Assembly (NCBI RefSeq): GCF_020639365.1
Contig: NZ_JAINUL010000001.1
Location: 8,386,446 to 8,450,445 of the forward strand
Reading direction: 5' to 3'
DNA: 64,000 nucleotides
From: Streptomyces flavotricini
GTDB taxonomy: Bacteria; Actinomycetota; Actinomycetes; Streptomycetales; Streptomycetaceae
Shown here: in pieces, positions 16,531-26,321 of the stretch
How the letters are laid out: each line of letters opens with the position of its first letter
Numbering within the stretch: position 1 is the stretch's first letter
Position numbers and translations under genes: made by a program
Notes under the pieces: model-generated
Told to the model about the DNA's origin: nothing
The model's input: the letters and a program-made list of their open reading frames with translations, nothing else
The model's database searches: none

Positions 16531-18690
16531 CTACTCTCCGTCGGCCGCGGCGTCGTGGCCCTTGATGTGGCGGGCGGGGTTGAGTCCCTGGTCGAGCATC
16601 TCGACGGCCCACAGGAGGGACTGGGTGCCCTCGTGCTTGACCATGCCGGGGCTGACGCCGAGGCGGAAGCCGCCGGGGAGCGGCTTGCCCTCGGGGGTGC
16701 GGGGGAGGAAGTCGAGGGGGCTCGGGCCGTCGGAGAGGTACACCGCGCAGTCGGAGAGGACGGCGATGGGGTGCAGCCCGGCGGCGGCGAGCTTGTTCAT
16801 CTTGCGGTGCATGTTGACGCGGGCCGTGGAAATGACGGCGGCGCGGATGTCGGGGCGCCAGGTGGGGCGTTCGAGGGCGGGCCAGGGTTCGCCCGGGCGG
16901 TACGCGGCGCCCTGGGGGCGTTCGCGGAGCTTGCCGATGCCGCCCTTGACGGTGGACTTGATGGCCGAGAGGACCGGTTTCAGGACGGGATCGGGGTGCT
17001 CCTGGAGCTCGGCCATCGCCGCGAGGAACTCGGGCTCGGGGAGCGCGGAGGTGACACCGAGGTCCGCCATGGTGGCCATGTACGCGTCGCGCAGGCGGGT
17101 GTACCAGGCGTCGAGGTACGGGCCGTGGTCCGGGCGGAGCCAGGCCTCGGTGGCGTGGACGGGGTGGCCGAGCTCCTGCGCGTAGGCGAGGGTCGGGGTC
17201 GCGTACCAGGCGGGGCCGGTGGGCGGATGGCCGTTCGGGGTGAAGGGGCTGGGCAGGCGGGGGTCCAGTTCGAGGGAGGAGAGGTCCGCGAGCCAGCAGC
17301 CGGGGGTCTTCGGGTCGAAGCGGGGGCTCCGGGTGTGCACGGCGGGGCCGATGCCGACGGGGAGACGGTTGGCCGCCGCGGCGAAGGCCATGTTCACGTC
17401 GATGCCGACGGCGTGGGCACGGGCGCATTCGGCGTCGGTCAGGAGCTGGGGGTCGCGGATCCAGTCGTACGCCTCTTCGTCGAGGACCTGGTCCGGGGTG
17501 CGCTGGTGGGCGCGGGGGTACAGGGCGGCGACGACCGGGTGCTCGTCGGGGGCCTCGGGCGGGGCCGGGTCGACGGCCCGGGTGAGGGAGCCGGCGACGG
17601 GTGCGGACTCCCAGGTGTTGGTCTCGGGGTTGCGGGCGGCGCGGGTGGGCGGGCGCAGGGCCGTCATGAGTTCGAGACCGGAGACGGCGGTGGAGCCGCG
17701 GGGGGTGAGGACGCGGGCGGCGTACGTGGTCAGCAGCGCGGCCAGTTCCGGAGCGGGGAGCTCGGCGGTGTGCTCGCCCCAGGCGCGGGCGTCGAGGGCG
17801 CCCCAGGGGAGGACCGCGAGCTGGACGCACTGGCGGCCGGTGGTGGGGGTGGCGGGGCGGTAGATGCGGGGCCAGGGACCGAAGCCGCGGCGGGTGAGCT
17901 GCCACTTGGCCTTGGCGAGGAGCTTGAGGGTGGGGTGGTCGTCGGGGAGGCGGAGGGTGCGGCGGTCCTCGAGGGTGGGGGGCAGGCCGAGCGCCTCGGC
18001 GGCCGCGGGTGTGAGGACGAGGAGGGGGTCGCCGTCCTTCCCGTTGCGGTGGAGGCGGGGGGAGCGGAGATCGGCGTCGGGGCCGAGGGCCCAGGCGATG
18101 AGGGTGGGGAGGTCGGTGCGGGCCTTGGGGGGGAGAGGGAGGAGGAGGCCGTGGGCGGCGTGGGCCTTGTCGGTGCCGTCGAGGACGACGAGGGGACCGT
18201 TCCCTTCCACGGGGACGGGGCGGGCGGCGACTGCGGTGCGCGCGGGGGCCGGGGCGTTGACGGCGTTAACGGCGTTAACGGTCGGCGGGGCCGACGGGGC
18301 TGAGGGCTGTGCCGGGGCCGGCTGCTTCGAAGCCGGGGCGTCAATGGCGTTAACGGTCGGGGGCGCCGGAGCGGGGGGCCGTGCCGGGGCCGGCTGCTTC
18401 GAAGCCGGGGCGTTAACGGCGTTAACGGGCGGGTCCGGGTGGAGGGTGGAGAGGCCTTCCAGGAGGCGGGCGTAGGCGGCGCGCTTGGGGGCGCGGGGGG
18501 CCGTACGACCGGTCTCCCAGGACGTGACCGTTTCGCGGCGGACGGAGAGGGCCTTGGCGATCTGGTCCTGGCTCAGGCCCGCGGCTTCGCGCAGGCGCTT
18601 GCGCTCGTCCGGGTGGGGGAGCGGGTCCTGGGCGGCTTCCTCGAGCAGCGCGTCGACCGCTGCGAAGAGGCTCTCTTGTTCGTCGGGCAT
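16531..18690 (-). CDS. tap: Telomere-associated protein Tap
   Basis: A 719-residue protein that recruits Tpg to the single-stranded 3' telomere overhang. An XRE-type helix-turn-helix is at about residues 30-70 (REAAGLSQDQIAKALSVRRETV), followed by a Pro/Ala-rich linker with repeats VNAVNAPASKQPAPA, then the long C-terminal DNA-binding region typical of Tap (about residues 150-719; TGKQC and RLRDAYMATMADLG blocks). ATG 18690 has a perfect GGAGGT site, so the upstream in-frame Met is not used. The linker repeats are encoded by CGTTAACG palindromes, so part of the plasmid's parS-like array lies within this gene. Confidence 0.88.
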   Translation of the reverse strand: MPDEQESLFAAVDALLEEAAQDPLPHPDERKRLREAAGLSQDQIAKALSVRRETVTSWETGRTAPRAPKRAAYARLLEGLSTLHPDPPVNAVNAPASKQPAPARPPAPAPPTVNAIDAPASKQPAPAQPSAPSAPPTVNAVNAVNAPAPARTAVAARPVPVEGNGPLVVLDGTDKAHAAHGLLLPLPPKARTDLPTLIAWALGPDADLRSPRLHRNGKDGDPLLVLTPAAAEALGLPPTLEDRRTLRLPDDHPTLKLLAKAKWQLTRRGFGPWPRIYRPATPTTGRQCVQLAVLPWGALDARAWGEHTAELPAPELAALLTTYAARVLTPRGSTAVSGLELMTALRPPTRAARNPETNTWESAPVAGSLTRAVDPAPPEAPDEHPVVAALYPRAHQRTPDQVLDEEAYDWIRDPQLLTDAECARAHAVGIDVNMAFAAAANRLPVGIGPAVHTRSPRFDPKTPGCWLADLSSLELDPRLPSPFTPNGHPPTGPAWYATPTLAYAQELGHPVHATEAWLRPDHGPYLDAWYTRLRDAYMATMADLGVTSALPEPEFLAAMAELQEHPDPVLKPVLSAIKSTVKGGIGKLRERPQGAAYRPGEPWPALERPTWRPDIRAAVISTARVNMHRKMNKLAAAGLHPIAVLSDCAVYLSDGPSPLDFLPRTPEGKPLPGGFRLGVSPGMVKHEGTQSLLWAVEMLDQGLNPARHIKGHDAAADGE
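18265..18426. repeat. CGTTAACG palindromes inside tap
   Basis: Five GTTAAC cores (starting at 18265, 18274, 18349, 18412 and 18421), each in the context GCGTTAACG. Adjacent copies are 9 bases apart, in phase with the reading frame, and are translated as repeated VNA tripeptides in the Tap linker. Confidence 0.8.
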
Positions 18691-18767
18691 GGTACTTACC
18701 TCCGTGTGCAGCCTAGGTGAACCGCACGGCTGAACGCACATGAAGCGCACGTGGGGGCGCTGACGGC

Positions 18768-18791
18768 GTTAACGGCGTTAACGGCGTTAAC
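18768..18791. repeat. CGTTAACG palindrome triplet upstream of tap (parS-like)
   Basis: Three GTTAAC cores at 18768, 18777 and 18786 in a perfect 9-base direct array GGCGTTAAC, between the parB stop and the tap start. This is the longest non-coding run next to parB and the most obvious centromere or operator candidate. Confidence 0.75.
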
Positions 18792-18825
18792 GCCCCCGGC
18801 GTGGGTACTGCCCCGGATGCCCGGC

Positions 18826-19817
<992 letters not shown>

Positions 19818-19821
<4 letters not shown>

Positions 19822-21095
19822 GAGATCTCCCTGGCGAGGGCGCGCAGCGCGATGGCCTGGTCGCCCTTGGGTGAGTAGACGAACAGCGGCTGCTTCACGC
19901 GGACGGCTTCGCGCTGTTCCTTGAGGTCGGGCACGATCGCCACGACGCGCGGATCCTTTATGTCCATCCAGGCCTGCAGCGAGGAGGTCGCGATGTAGCC
20001 GCGGCGGCCGTCGTAGAGGTTGACGACGAGGCCGAGGTAGTCGATGTCGAGGCTGAGGTCGTCGCGCAGGTCGTTGATCTGGGAGGTGAGGAGGTCGTAC
20101 GCGTCGGCTGACGAGTCCTCCGCCTGTACGACGATCAGCGCGCCGGAGGCACCCGGCTGCTCGGTGTCGCGGCGGCGCCCGTAGTAGATGGCGGCGTCCA
20201 TGCTGAGGCCGAGGCTGGGCGGGCAGTCGATGAGGATGACGTCGTACTCGGACTCGACGGGGGCCAGCGCGCGTTCGAGGGCGGCCTCGCGGGCGCGGAC
20301 GGTGGAGAGGCGGACGTCGAGGAGGAAGGCGTCCGTGCAGGCGGGCAGGAGGTGGAGGCGGTTGCCGAAGCGCTGGTCCGGGACGGGGACGATCAGGTCG
20401 GCGAGGGGCCCCTTGGCCTCGCCGGCCATGTGGCAGGTGAGGCTGTCGCCGCCGATGGGCAGGGGCTGCTGGCCGAGCTGCTTGGTGAGGTGGCCCTGGG
20501 GGTCGAAGTCGACCAGCAGGACGCGCATGCCGAGGCCGGGGAGGTCTTCGAGGTCGAGGGGGGTGGTCTCGGGGGGCTGGTGCCCGCTCGCCCTGCCGTC
20601 CTCGCCGTCTTCGGTCGCCGAGTGGCGGGCCAGCTGACGGGCGATGCGGACCGGGTGGAGGCTGTCCGGGTCCTCGGCGAGGGCTTCTGCCGTGCCGGCG
20701 GTGATGGCGGTCTTGCCGACGCCGCCCTTCTGGTTGCACACGACGATGCGGCGTACGACGGAGGGCCGCCTGACCGTGGGCGCGGGATTCATCTCCAACC
20801 AGAGGCGGACCGCTTGGGCGAGGCCCTGGATGAGGGAGACGCCACGGTCCTTGGAGCCGGCGCGGAAGGACTCCCACTGGCCGGAGGGCAGCCAGGTGGA
20901 GAACGATTCGGCGCCCGAGGTGTCGACGGGGGAGGGGGCGGAGGCGAGGGCGCTCCAGTGGGCGATTCCCTGGTGGACGGCATCCTGGATGTCCACCCGC
21001 AGTTGGGCGGTGCGGATTTTCAACTCCTGGCGGAGCCACGGGGGGAGCTTGGAGACGACCTTCTCTCGGTCGCTCTGAGTCGAGGGCGAAGTCAT
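19818..21095 (-). CDS. parA: Plasmid partition ATPase ParA
   Basis: A 425-residue Walker-type ATPase. The deviant Walker A, CNQKGGVGKTA, is at about residues 120-130, the A' box is VLLVDFDPQGHLT and Walker B is VILIDCPPSLG. About 110 extra N-terminal residues (LPPWLRQELKIRTAQLRVDI) precede the ATPase; in plasmid ParA proteins such an extension often carries a DNA-binding autorepressor function. Acts with the coupled ParB to segregate the replicon. The start ATG 21095 is chosen because the frame upstream is not protein-like. Confidence 0.93.
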
Positions 21096-21208
21096 GAGAG
21101 GGACTTTACTAACGTTCGTGGGTCCATGTGCGCGCCACGCTTGGGTTTTGCTAACGAAATGGTCCGTCATTGCCCGTGAGGGGTGAGTTACGGGCTCCGG
21201 GTACGCGA

Positions 21209-21277
21209 CAGGGCGGCCTCGTACACGTCGTAGCGAGCACCCCCGTGGTTCACCACGGCGTGTGCGAGGCCGCCCTG
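21209..21277 (-). terminator. Large nested stem-loop between the receptor gene and parA
   Basis: Outer arms of 18 bases, CAGGGCGGCCTCGTACAC (21209-21226) and its near-perfect complement (21260-21277, one mismatch), enclose a second hairpin CCGTGG-TTCA-CCACGG (21243-21258). It follows the stop of the TetR gene by 10 bases on the transcribed strand, so a terminator insulating parA is the simplest reading; an RNA regulatory or recombination role is also possible. Confidence 0.6.
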
Positions 21278-21286
21278 GACACGTCG

Positions 21287-21964
21287 TCAGCCGACCGGCA
21301 CCGCCGGGGAGTCCGGGGTGGTGGTCAGCCCGAGTTCGGCCCGGCACTCGGGCGAGCCGGCCGGGTCGAAGTGGGGGAGGCGGCCGGCGGGGACGATGCC
21401 CGGGAGGAGGAAGTGCCACAGGTCCATGACCCGGGTGTGCAGGTCCGCGCGGCCGGTGCGCACGTGCGAGGTGACCTGGATACCGGTGAACGCGCCGACG
21501 AGGAGCGTCGAGAGGTCGTACAGGTCCAGCGTCGGGAAGACGTCGCCCCGGTCCTGCGCCGGCTTCAGGCAGCCGAAGGCGGTGTCGATCCAGGTGTTGT
21601 ACGGGGTGGGGTCGGGGTTGGTGAAGGAGCCGAACTCGATGACGAGGCGGATGGCGGCGCGGATGCGGACGTTGGAGCGCAGTCCGTGCGCCATCTGGTG
21701 GGTCAGGTCGATGACCGTCTGGAGGCCGGGCTCCTCGATGGCGGGGACGCCTTCGGAGATCTGGAACTGCTCGTCCATCAGGGTGCGGGCGAGGGCTTCC
21801 TTGGACTGGAAGTGGAAGTACAGGGCGCCCTTGGTGACTCCGGCGTGCTTGACCACGTCGCTGAGGCTGGCGGCGCCGAAGCCGAAGCGGTCGAAGGCGA
21901 TGGCGGCGCCGTCGAGGATTGCCTGCCGCGTGATCTCGGCACGTTCCTGCCGGGCCCTTGCCAT
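21287..21964 (-). CDS. TetR-family gamma-butyrolactone-receptor-like regulator
   Basis: A 225-residue protein of the ArpA/ScbR group: the TetR helix-turn-helix FGFGAASLSDVVKHAGVTKGALYFHFQSKEAL sits at about residues 25-57 (the ALYFHFQSKE string is the group signature), and the C-terminal ligand domain is about 165 residues long with the conserved DLYDLSTLLVGAFTGIQ and FLLPGIVP blocks. Such proteins repress targets until a butyrolactone binds. Location between partition genes and an antiporter, far from the biosynthetic cluster, suggests a distal member of the same signalling network. Confidence 0.88.
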   Translation of the reverse strand: MARARQERAEITRQAILDGAAIAFDRFGFGAASLSDVVKHAGVTKGALYFHFQSKEALARTLMDEQFQISEGVPAIEEPGLQTVIDLTHQMAHGLRSNVRIRAAIRLVIEFGSFTNPDPTPYNTWIDTAFGCLKPAQDRGDVFPTLDLYDLSTLLVGAFTGIQVTSHVRTGRADLHTRVMDLWHFLLPGIVPAGRLPHFDPAGSPECRAELGLTTTPDSPAVPVG

Positions 21965-22035
21965 GTGGGGGTCTCCTGGTGCGTTGCCGCTTGCCGCCGC
22001 TGAAGCTCGTACAAGGTTCAATCTAGTCGCGCGAC

Positions 22036-22068
22036 CCCAAAAAAAACCAGTCGACAAGTACTTTTACG
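22036..22068. promoter_or_regulatory. ARE-like box upstream of the receptor gene
   Basis: AAAACCAGTCGACAAGTACT with flanking A- and T-runs, about 75 bases before the receptor start. It has the spacing and AT-flanked ACC...GT character of autoregulatory elements bound by butyrolactone receptors, suggesting autorepression. Called by eye. Confidence 0.4.
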
Positions 22069-22114
22069 TGGCGGTGGCTGACGGTCCGTCGGAACCGGCG
22101 GCCGGTGTCGAGGC

Positions 22115-22138
22115 GTTAACGGCGTTAACGCCGTTAAC
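22115..22138. repeat. CGTTAACG palindrome triplet (parS-like)
   Basis: Three GTTAAC cores at 22115, 22124 and 22133, 9 bases apart, in the intergenic region upstream of the antiporter gene. Confidence 0.75.
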
Positions 22139-22199
22139 GGTCGGACCCCTGGAAGTGTGCGGCGGTTCGTTGCCGGGGCGGGGGGATCGGCGGAAACCT

Positions 22200-23495
22200 G
22201 TGGTGGTGGGAGCGTCACGTGATCCGCTCGAAGCCGTGCTGGTGGCCGTACCCGTCGTCGTTCTCGCGTGCGGCGTGGCCGCCGCCGTGATGCGCAGGCT
22301 GGGGCAGACGGCCGTGGTCGGGGAGATCCTGGTGGGGATCCTGCTCGGTCCGTCGTTGCTCGGATGGCTCTGGCCGGCGGGGAGCCGCTGGCTGCTGCCG
22401 GGCGAGGTCCTTCCGTCCTTGGGGGTACTGGGGAACCTGGGGCTGCTGGTCTTCATGTTCCTGGTAGGGCTGGAGCTCGACCCCGGGTTGCTCCGGGGGC
22501 GCGGGCGGGCCGTGGTGGTGGTGAGCCAGGCGAGTGTGTGGATCCCGCTGGGGCTCGGGGGCCTGCTGGCGCTGGCGATGTACGGGTCCCTCGCGCCGGA
22601 GGGGGTCGGGCGGGCCGAGTTCGTGTTGTTCGTGGCCGTCGCGATGAGCGTGACCGCGTTCCCGGTGCTGGCGCGGATCCTGAAGGACCAGGGGCTGTAC
22701 GGGACGCCGGTGGGCGCGCTGGCGATGGCGTGCGCGGCGGTGGCCGACGTGGTGGCCTGGTGCCTGCTGGCGTCGGTGGTGGCCATCGCGCAGCCGCTTC
22801 GGGGCGGGGGAGGGGATGCCTGGGGGACCGCCGGCACGGGGGTGCTGGCCGGGCTGTTCCTGGCGGGGATGTGGTGGGGCGTGCGGCCGTTGCTGGCGTG
22901 GGGGGTGAGGAGATGGGCACCGGATCCGGAGGCCGGTGACGGTGCCGGTGCCGGTGCCGTGGTGCTGTTGTGCAGTGGGCTCTGCCTGGCGGCCTACGCG
23001 ACCAACGCGATGGGGGTGCACGCGCTGTTCGGGGCGTTCGTGTTCGGGGCGGTCGTGCCGAGGACGGCGGTGGTCGAGGCCGCGGCGGAGCGGATGCGGG
23101 CGTTCGCAGTGCCGGTGCTGCTGCCGCTGTTCTTCGTCGGGAGCGGGCTGAAGACGGACGTGGGGCTGCTGGGCGGCGGCGCGGTGTGGCTGTGGGCGGT
23201 GGCGGTGCTGGCGGTCGCGGTCGCCGGGAAGTGGGGCGCCGGGACGGGGGCCGCGCTGCTGGCGGGGCAGCCGGCGCGGGACGCGGTGACGCTGGGGGCG
23301 CTGATGAACTGCCGCGGGGTGACGGAGCTGGTGGTGCTGAACGTGGGGCTCGGGCTCGGGGTGATCGGGGCGGAGCTGTTCACGGCGCTGGTGCTGATGG
23401 CCCTGGTGACGACCGCGGTGACCGGGCCGGTGGTACGGGCCGTGCGGGCACGGGAGCCGGATGCCGAGGCCGCCACGGTCGGCGTGCGGCGTTGA
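22200..23495 (+). CDS. Kef-type cation/proton antiporter
   Basis: A ~431-residue membrane protein of the CPA2 sodium/proton exchanger family. About 11-12 hydrophobic segments are visible; typical motifs are GQTAVVGEILVGILLGPSLLG near the N-terminus, FMFLVGLELDP, VAMSVTAFPVLARILKD and, toward the end, MNCRGVTELVVLNVGL. No TrkA nucleotide domain is attached. The GTG at 22200 is one of three consecutive GTG codons and the exact start is uncertain. Would exchange Na+ or K+ for protons. It lies between two CGTTAACG arrays. Confidence 0.88.
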   Translation: MVVGASRDPLEAVLVAVPVVVLACGVAAAVMRRLGQTAVVGEILVGILLGPSLLGWLWPAGSRWLLPGEVLPSLGVLGNLGLLVFMFLVGLELDPGLLRGRGRAVVVVSQASVWIPLGLGGLLALAMYGSLAPEGVGRAEFVLFVAVAMSVTAFPVLARILKDQGLYGTPVGALAMACAAVADVVAWCLLASVVAIAQPLRGGGGDAWGTAGTGVLAGLFLAGMWWGVRPLLAWGVRRWAPDPEAGDGAGAGAVVLLCSGLCLAAYATNAMGVHALFGAFVFGAVVPRTAVVEAAAERMRAFAVPVLLPLFFVGSGLKTDVGLLGGGAVWLWAVAVLAVAVAGKWGAGTGAALLAGQPARDAVTLGALMNCRGVTELVVLNVGLGLGVIGAELFTALVLMALVTTAVTGPVVRAVRAREPDAEAATVGVRR

Positions 23496-23499
23496 CGGC

Positions 23500-23523
23500 G
23501 TTAACGGCGTTAACGCCGTCAAC
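23500..23523. repeat. CGTTAACG palindromes after the antiporter gene
   Basis: Two exact GTTAAC cores (23500, 23509) flanked at the same 9-base phase by the one-base variants GTTGAC (about 23491) and GTCAAC (23518), starting at the antiporter stop codon. Confidence 0.7.
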
Positions 23524-23621
23524 GGTTGTCCCGTCCCAGTTGATCCGGTCCGCCCGCTCCTGGGCTGTAGGCGCTGCCTGATCTACTACCTGCCGACGAA
23601 CTGGAAGCTGAGAGGAAAGCG

Positions 23622-24116
23622 ATGGGAGCCCTGACCGACTACTTCCGCGCGGTGGACGCGGCATCAGTTGTGGAGACGCTTGGGCGGGCGGACGGCGGGT
23701 CCCCGCTCGGCGCAGGGCCCCCGGTCTTCGATGGGGTCGAGACCAAGCACGTGGATCCGACCGTTGTCCTGGCGATGCTGATTGCCGCCATCCGTCAGGT
23801 TCAGTGGCGAGTGGACCTGGTCGAGCAGGTGACCGTGTGGCCGACCTCCCCGGTACCCGGCCCGGACGGGCCCGAGGACGAGGACGACCCGTGGGTGACG
23901 GGACCGTGGGTATCCGAACTCGATCCCCTGGTGCGGGACACCCTGGCGGCTGTGCACGACTCCGAAGTGCCGACCATCGTCGCCAGGTGGGTGCAAGCCG
24001 AGGAGCTGCACGGAGCGCGTGCCGAAGACATGCAGCCGGTGGCTGCAGAGATCGTCCTGCTCGCCAGGCGGGCTCTCGGCGCCGACGAGCGGCTCTACTG
24101 CTGGATGTGCCTGTGA
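23622..24116 (+). CDS. Hypothetical acidic protein
   Basis: A 164-residue soluble, acidic protein with a good GAGAGGAAA ribosome site. Blocks that look conserved in Streptomyces proteins of this size are MGALTDYFRAVDAASVVETL at the start, VETKHVDPTVVLAMLIAAI, and GPWVSELDPLVRDTLA. No known fold recognised; the pattern resembles small immunity-like or housekeeping DUF proteins. CGTTAACG arrays lie on both sides. Confidence 0.7.
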   Translation: MGALTDYFRAVDAASVVETLGRADGGSPLGAGPPVFDGVETKHVDPTVVLAMLIAAIRQVQWRVDLVEQVTVWPTSPVPGPDGPEDEDDPWVTGPWVSELDPLVRDTLAAVHDSEVPTIVARWVQAEELHGARAEDMQPVAAEIVLLARRALGADERLYCWMCL

Positions 24117-24164
24117 GGTGGCACAGCCCGGATGCCCGGTCGACAGCCGGCGAGCCAGGTCAGG

Positions 24165-24236
24165 CGTTAACGCCGTTAATGATCCACACGATGAGCCCTC
24201 GGCGTTGAAGGCGTTAACGGCGTTAACGGCGTTAAC
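24165..24236. repeat. CGTTAACG palindromes upstream of the DinB gene
   Basis: Four GTTAAC cores (24165, 24213, 24222, 24231), the last three in a perfect 9-base array, plus a GTTAAT variant at 24174. This is the rightmost cluster seen in the window. Confidence 0.75.
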
Positions 24237-24292
24237 GGTCCGGGATGTGAAACGGGAGGCGCGGGACGGCGTACGGCTGTGATCATCGAGTG

Positions 24293-24799
24293 ATGATCGA
24301 CGAGCAGCGGACCAGGCCCGTACTGACGGGCGATGAGCGCGCCACCCTGACCAGCGTTCTCCAGTGGCAGCGGGACACCCTGATGATGAAGTGCGCGGGG
24401 CTGACCGACGAGCAGTTGCGGTGCAGGGCGGTCGCGCCGTCCGGGCTGAGTCTGATCGGGCTGGTGCGCCACCTGGCGGAGGTCGAGCGGGGGTGGTTCC
24501 GCAACGTCCTGAACGACGAGGACGCACGCGGCTACTTCCCGAGGAACGCGGCGGGGGAGTGGACGGAGTTCCACGTGGAGGACGCGGATCCGGCGGAGGC
24601 GTTCAGGATCTGGGAGGACGCGTGCGCGCGCTCCCGGGCGATCGTCGACGCCGCCGAGTCGCTCGACGTGACGGGACGCGACGGCGGTCAGGCGTACTCG
24701 CTGCACTACATCCTGGCCCACATGATCGAGGAGTACGCCCGGCACAACGGGCACGCGGACCTGCTGCGCGAGGCGATCGACGGGGCGACCGGGGAGTAG
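24293..24799 (+). CDS. DinB-family protein (DUF664)
   Basis: A 168-residue four-helix DinB-superfamily protein. The metal-ligand histidines are in LIGLVRHLAEVERGW, the SLHYILAHMIEEYARHNGHADLLRE block near the C-terminus supplies the second pair. Members include mycothiol-dependent transferases and isomerases; the actinobacterial DUF664 group often acts with thiols. The GTG one codon before the ATG is an alternative start. Convergent with the flavoprotein gene. Confidence 0.9.
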   Translation: MIDEQRTRPVLTGDERATLTSVLQWQRDTLMMKCAGLTDEQLRCRAVAPSGLSLIGLVRHLAEVERGWFRNVLNDEDARGYFPRNAAGEWTEFHVEDADPAEAFRIWEDACARSRAIVDAAESLDVTGRDGGQAYSLHYILAHMIEEYARHNGHADLLREAIDGATGE

Positions 24800-24809
24800 C
24801 CGCCGGGGC

Positions 24810-25364
24810 TTACGGGGCGTGCGGGGTGGTCGCGGCGTCCAGGGCGGTGAGGGCCGCCGGCCAGGGGAAGTGGGGCGGGGCGTCGGGGCCCGCCGGGCCG
24901 GGGATGAAGCCGCCCTCGCCGTAGAGGACGGAGACGCCGGCGCCGCGCAGGGTGGCCAGGGACTGGTCGAACTGCGGGTGGGCGGCGAGGGCGGCGTTCA
25001 TGCAGGGCATGGTGACGACCGGGGTGCCCTTGCCGATCGCCTCGGCCGCGACACCGACGGCGAAGCGGTCGGTGAGGCCGAGGGCCCAGGCGTTGAGGGA
25101 GTTGAAGGTGGCCGGGGCGAAGAGCAGGGCGTCGGCGGCGGGCCATACGTCCGGCTCGCCGGGGAGTTTGTACTGCCATCGCACGGGGTGCCCGGTCAGG
25201 GCCGCCAGGCCGTCGAGGCTGCCGGCGAGCCAGTGCGCGGCGCTGGGCGTGAGGCCGAGACAGACGTCCCAGCCGCGGGACTGGGCGTCCTCGATCACGT
25301 GGGCCACGTCGAAGACGGGCGGGGCGGCGGAGCAGAGCAGGTAGAGCGTCCTCGTGGGGGTCAT
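24810..25364 (-). CDS. Flavoprotein of the PPC-decarboxylase (Dfp/EpiD) type
   Basis: A 184-residue single-domain flavoprotein: N-terminal strand TLYLLCSAAPPVFDV, the ADALLFAPATFNSLNAWALGLTD segment that binds FMN phosphate, and the PVVTMPCMNAALAAHPQFDQSL block with the conserved P-x-M-N. Homologues decarboxylate phosphopantothenoylcysteine or peptide C-terminal cysteine; as a stand-alone accessory copy it may serve another substrate. Single gene, start ATG at 25364. Confidence 0.85.
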   Translation of the reverse strand: MTPTRTLYLLCSAAPPVFDVAHVIEDAQSRGWDVCLGLTPSAAHWLAGSLDGLAALTGHPVRWQYKLPGEPDVWPAADALLFAPATFNSLNAWALGLTDRFAVGVAAEAIGKGTPVVTMPCMNAALAAHPQFDQSLATLRGAGVSVLYGEGGFIPGPAGPDAPPHFPWPAALTALDAATTPHAP

Positions 25365-25397
25365 ACCGACATGTGATCACATTGCTTGATCTCGACC

Positions 25398-26243
25398 CTA
25401 GTTGAGGGACCCCGATCGGCCGGTTTGCCCGAAGCGGTCCCCGTTTCCGGCCGACTTGGCGAGGAAATCGGCCAGGACGGCGTGGAGGGCCCCGGGGTTG
25501 TGGAGGTGGACGTCGTGCGGGGCTCCAGGGATCGAGACCGCCGTCGTGTCGGGGCCCGGCGGGGTGAGCATGCGCTGTGACTCCTGCGGCGTGACGATCC
25601 CGTTCTCACCGATCACGAGCAGTACCGGGCAGGTGATCCGTTCCCACTCGGGCCACCAGGCACGGGTGGTGTTCTCGGTGATGGCGGCGACCATGACGTC
25701 CCGCTCGAAGCGGGGGTACCAGCCGTCCGGGCGCTCTTCCAGCCCCGCCGCCCAAGCCTCGCTGCCCAGGAACTCCCGGGCCGCGTCCGGCGAGGGGAAC
25801 GGGAGCGGCCAGGAGTCGAGCATGGCGCCGATCTCGTCCGGGGTCGCGGGGTCGGCGGCCGCCGCGCCCGCTTCGATCAGGACCAGGGCGCGGAAGAGGT
25901 CCGGGTGGGCGGCCGCGGCCAGCATCGCGGTGTGACCACCGAGGGACTGCCCGATGAGGACGGGGCGGTCGAGCCCCAGGTGGGCCGTCACGGCGAGGAC
26001 GTCGGCGACGTGGGCCGCGCGGGAGACGTCTGCAGGGCGGCGCTCGCTCGCGCCGTGGCCGCGCTGGTCCACCGCGACCACGCGGTGGTGCGGGGCGAGA
26101 TGCTCCGCGGCCGCGTCCCACTCGCCGGCGTGGCCCGCCAGCCCGTGGAGGAGGACGACGGGGACGCCCGTGCCGCCCCAGTCCCGGCAAGAGAGGCGGA
26201 CGTCGTCCCGGGGCGAGGTGACGATGCGTTCGGTCCAGGTCAT
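25398..26243 (-). CDS. Alpha/beta hydrolase
   Basis: A 281-residue hydrolase with the full catalytic set: oxyanion region VVLLHGLAGHAGEWD, nucleophile elbow LIGQSLGGH (Ser about residue 97), acid in CPVLLVIGENG and the His in GAPHDVHLHNP. The lid region contains several Trp. Esterase, lactonase or C-C hydrolase activity is possible. ATG 26243 follows a GGAAGA ribosome site. The neighbouring genes give no pathway link. Confidence 0.9.
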   Translation of the reverse strand: MTWTERIVTSPRDDVRLSCRDWGGTGVPVVLLHGLAGHAGEWDAAAEHLAPHHRVVAVDQRGHGASERRPADVSRAAHVADVLAVTAHLGLDRPVLIGQSLGGHTAMLAAAAHPDLFRALVLIEAGAAAADPATPDEIGAMLDSWPLPFPSPDAAREFLGSEAWAAGLEERPDGWYPRFERDVMVAAITENTTRAWWPEWERITCPVLLVIGENGIVTPQESQRMLTPPGPDTTAVSIPGAPHDVHLHNPGALHAVLADFLAKSAGNGDRFGQTGRSGSLN

Positions 26244-26321
26244 CGGCACATCTTCCAATATTCTTGCGGGGGCGGCGATGAGTTTCGGGGCGGGACCGGG
26301 TCTACCCCTTTGTACGAGGAT

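Noticed and set aside
15938..17905. A 655-codon minus-strand frame overlapping tap and tpg
   Set aside because: Composition is almost only Pro, Arg, His and Gly; it overlaps the motif-bearing tap and tpg frames on the same strand.
18768..18791. CGTTAACG arrays as restriction-avoidance or REP-type bacterial interspersed repeats
   Set aside because: Their confinement to the parAB neighbourhood and 9-base phasing fit a centromere better; REP elements are longer imperfect hairpins scattered genome-wide.
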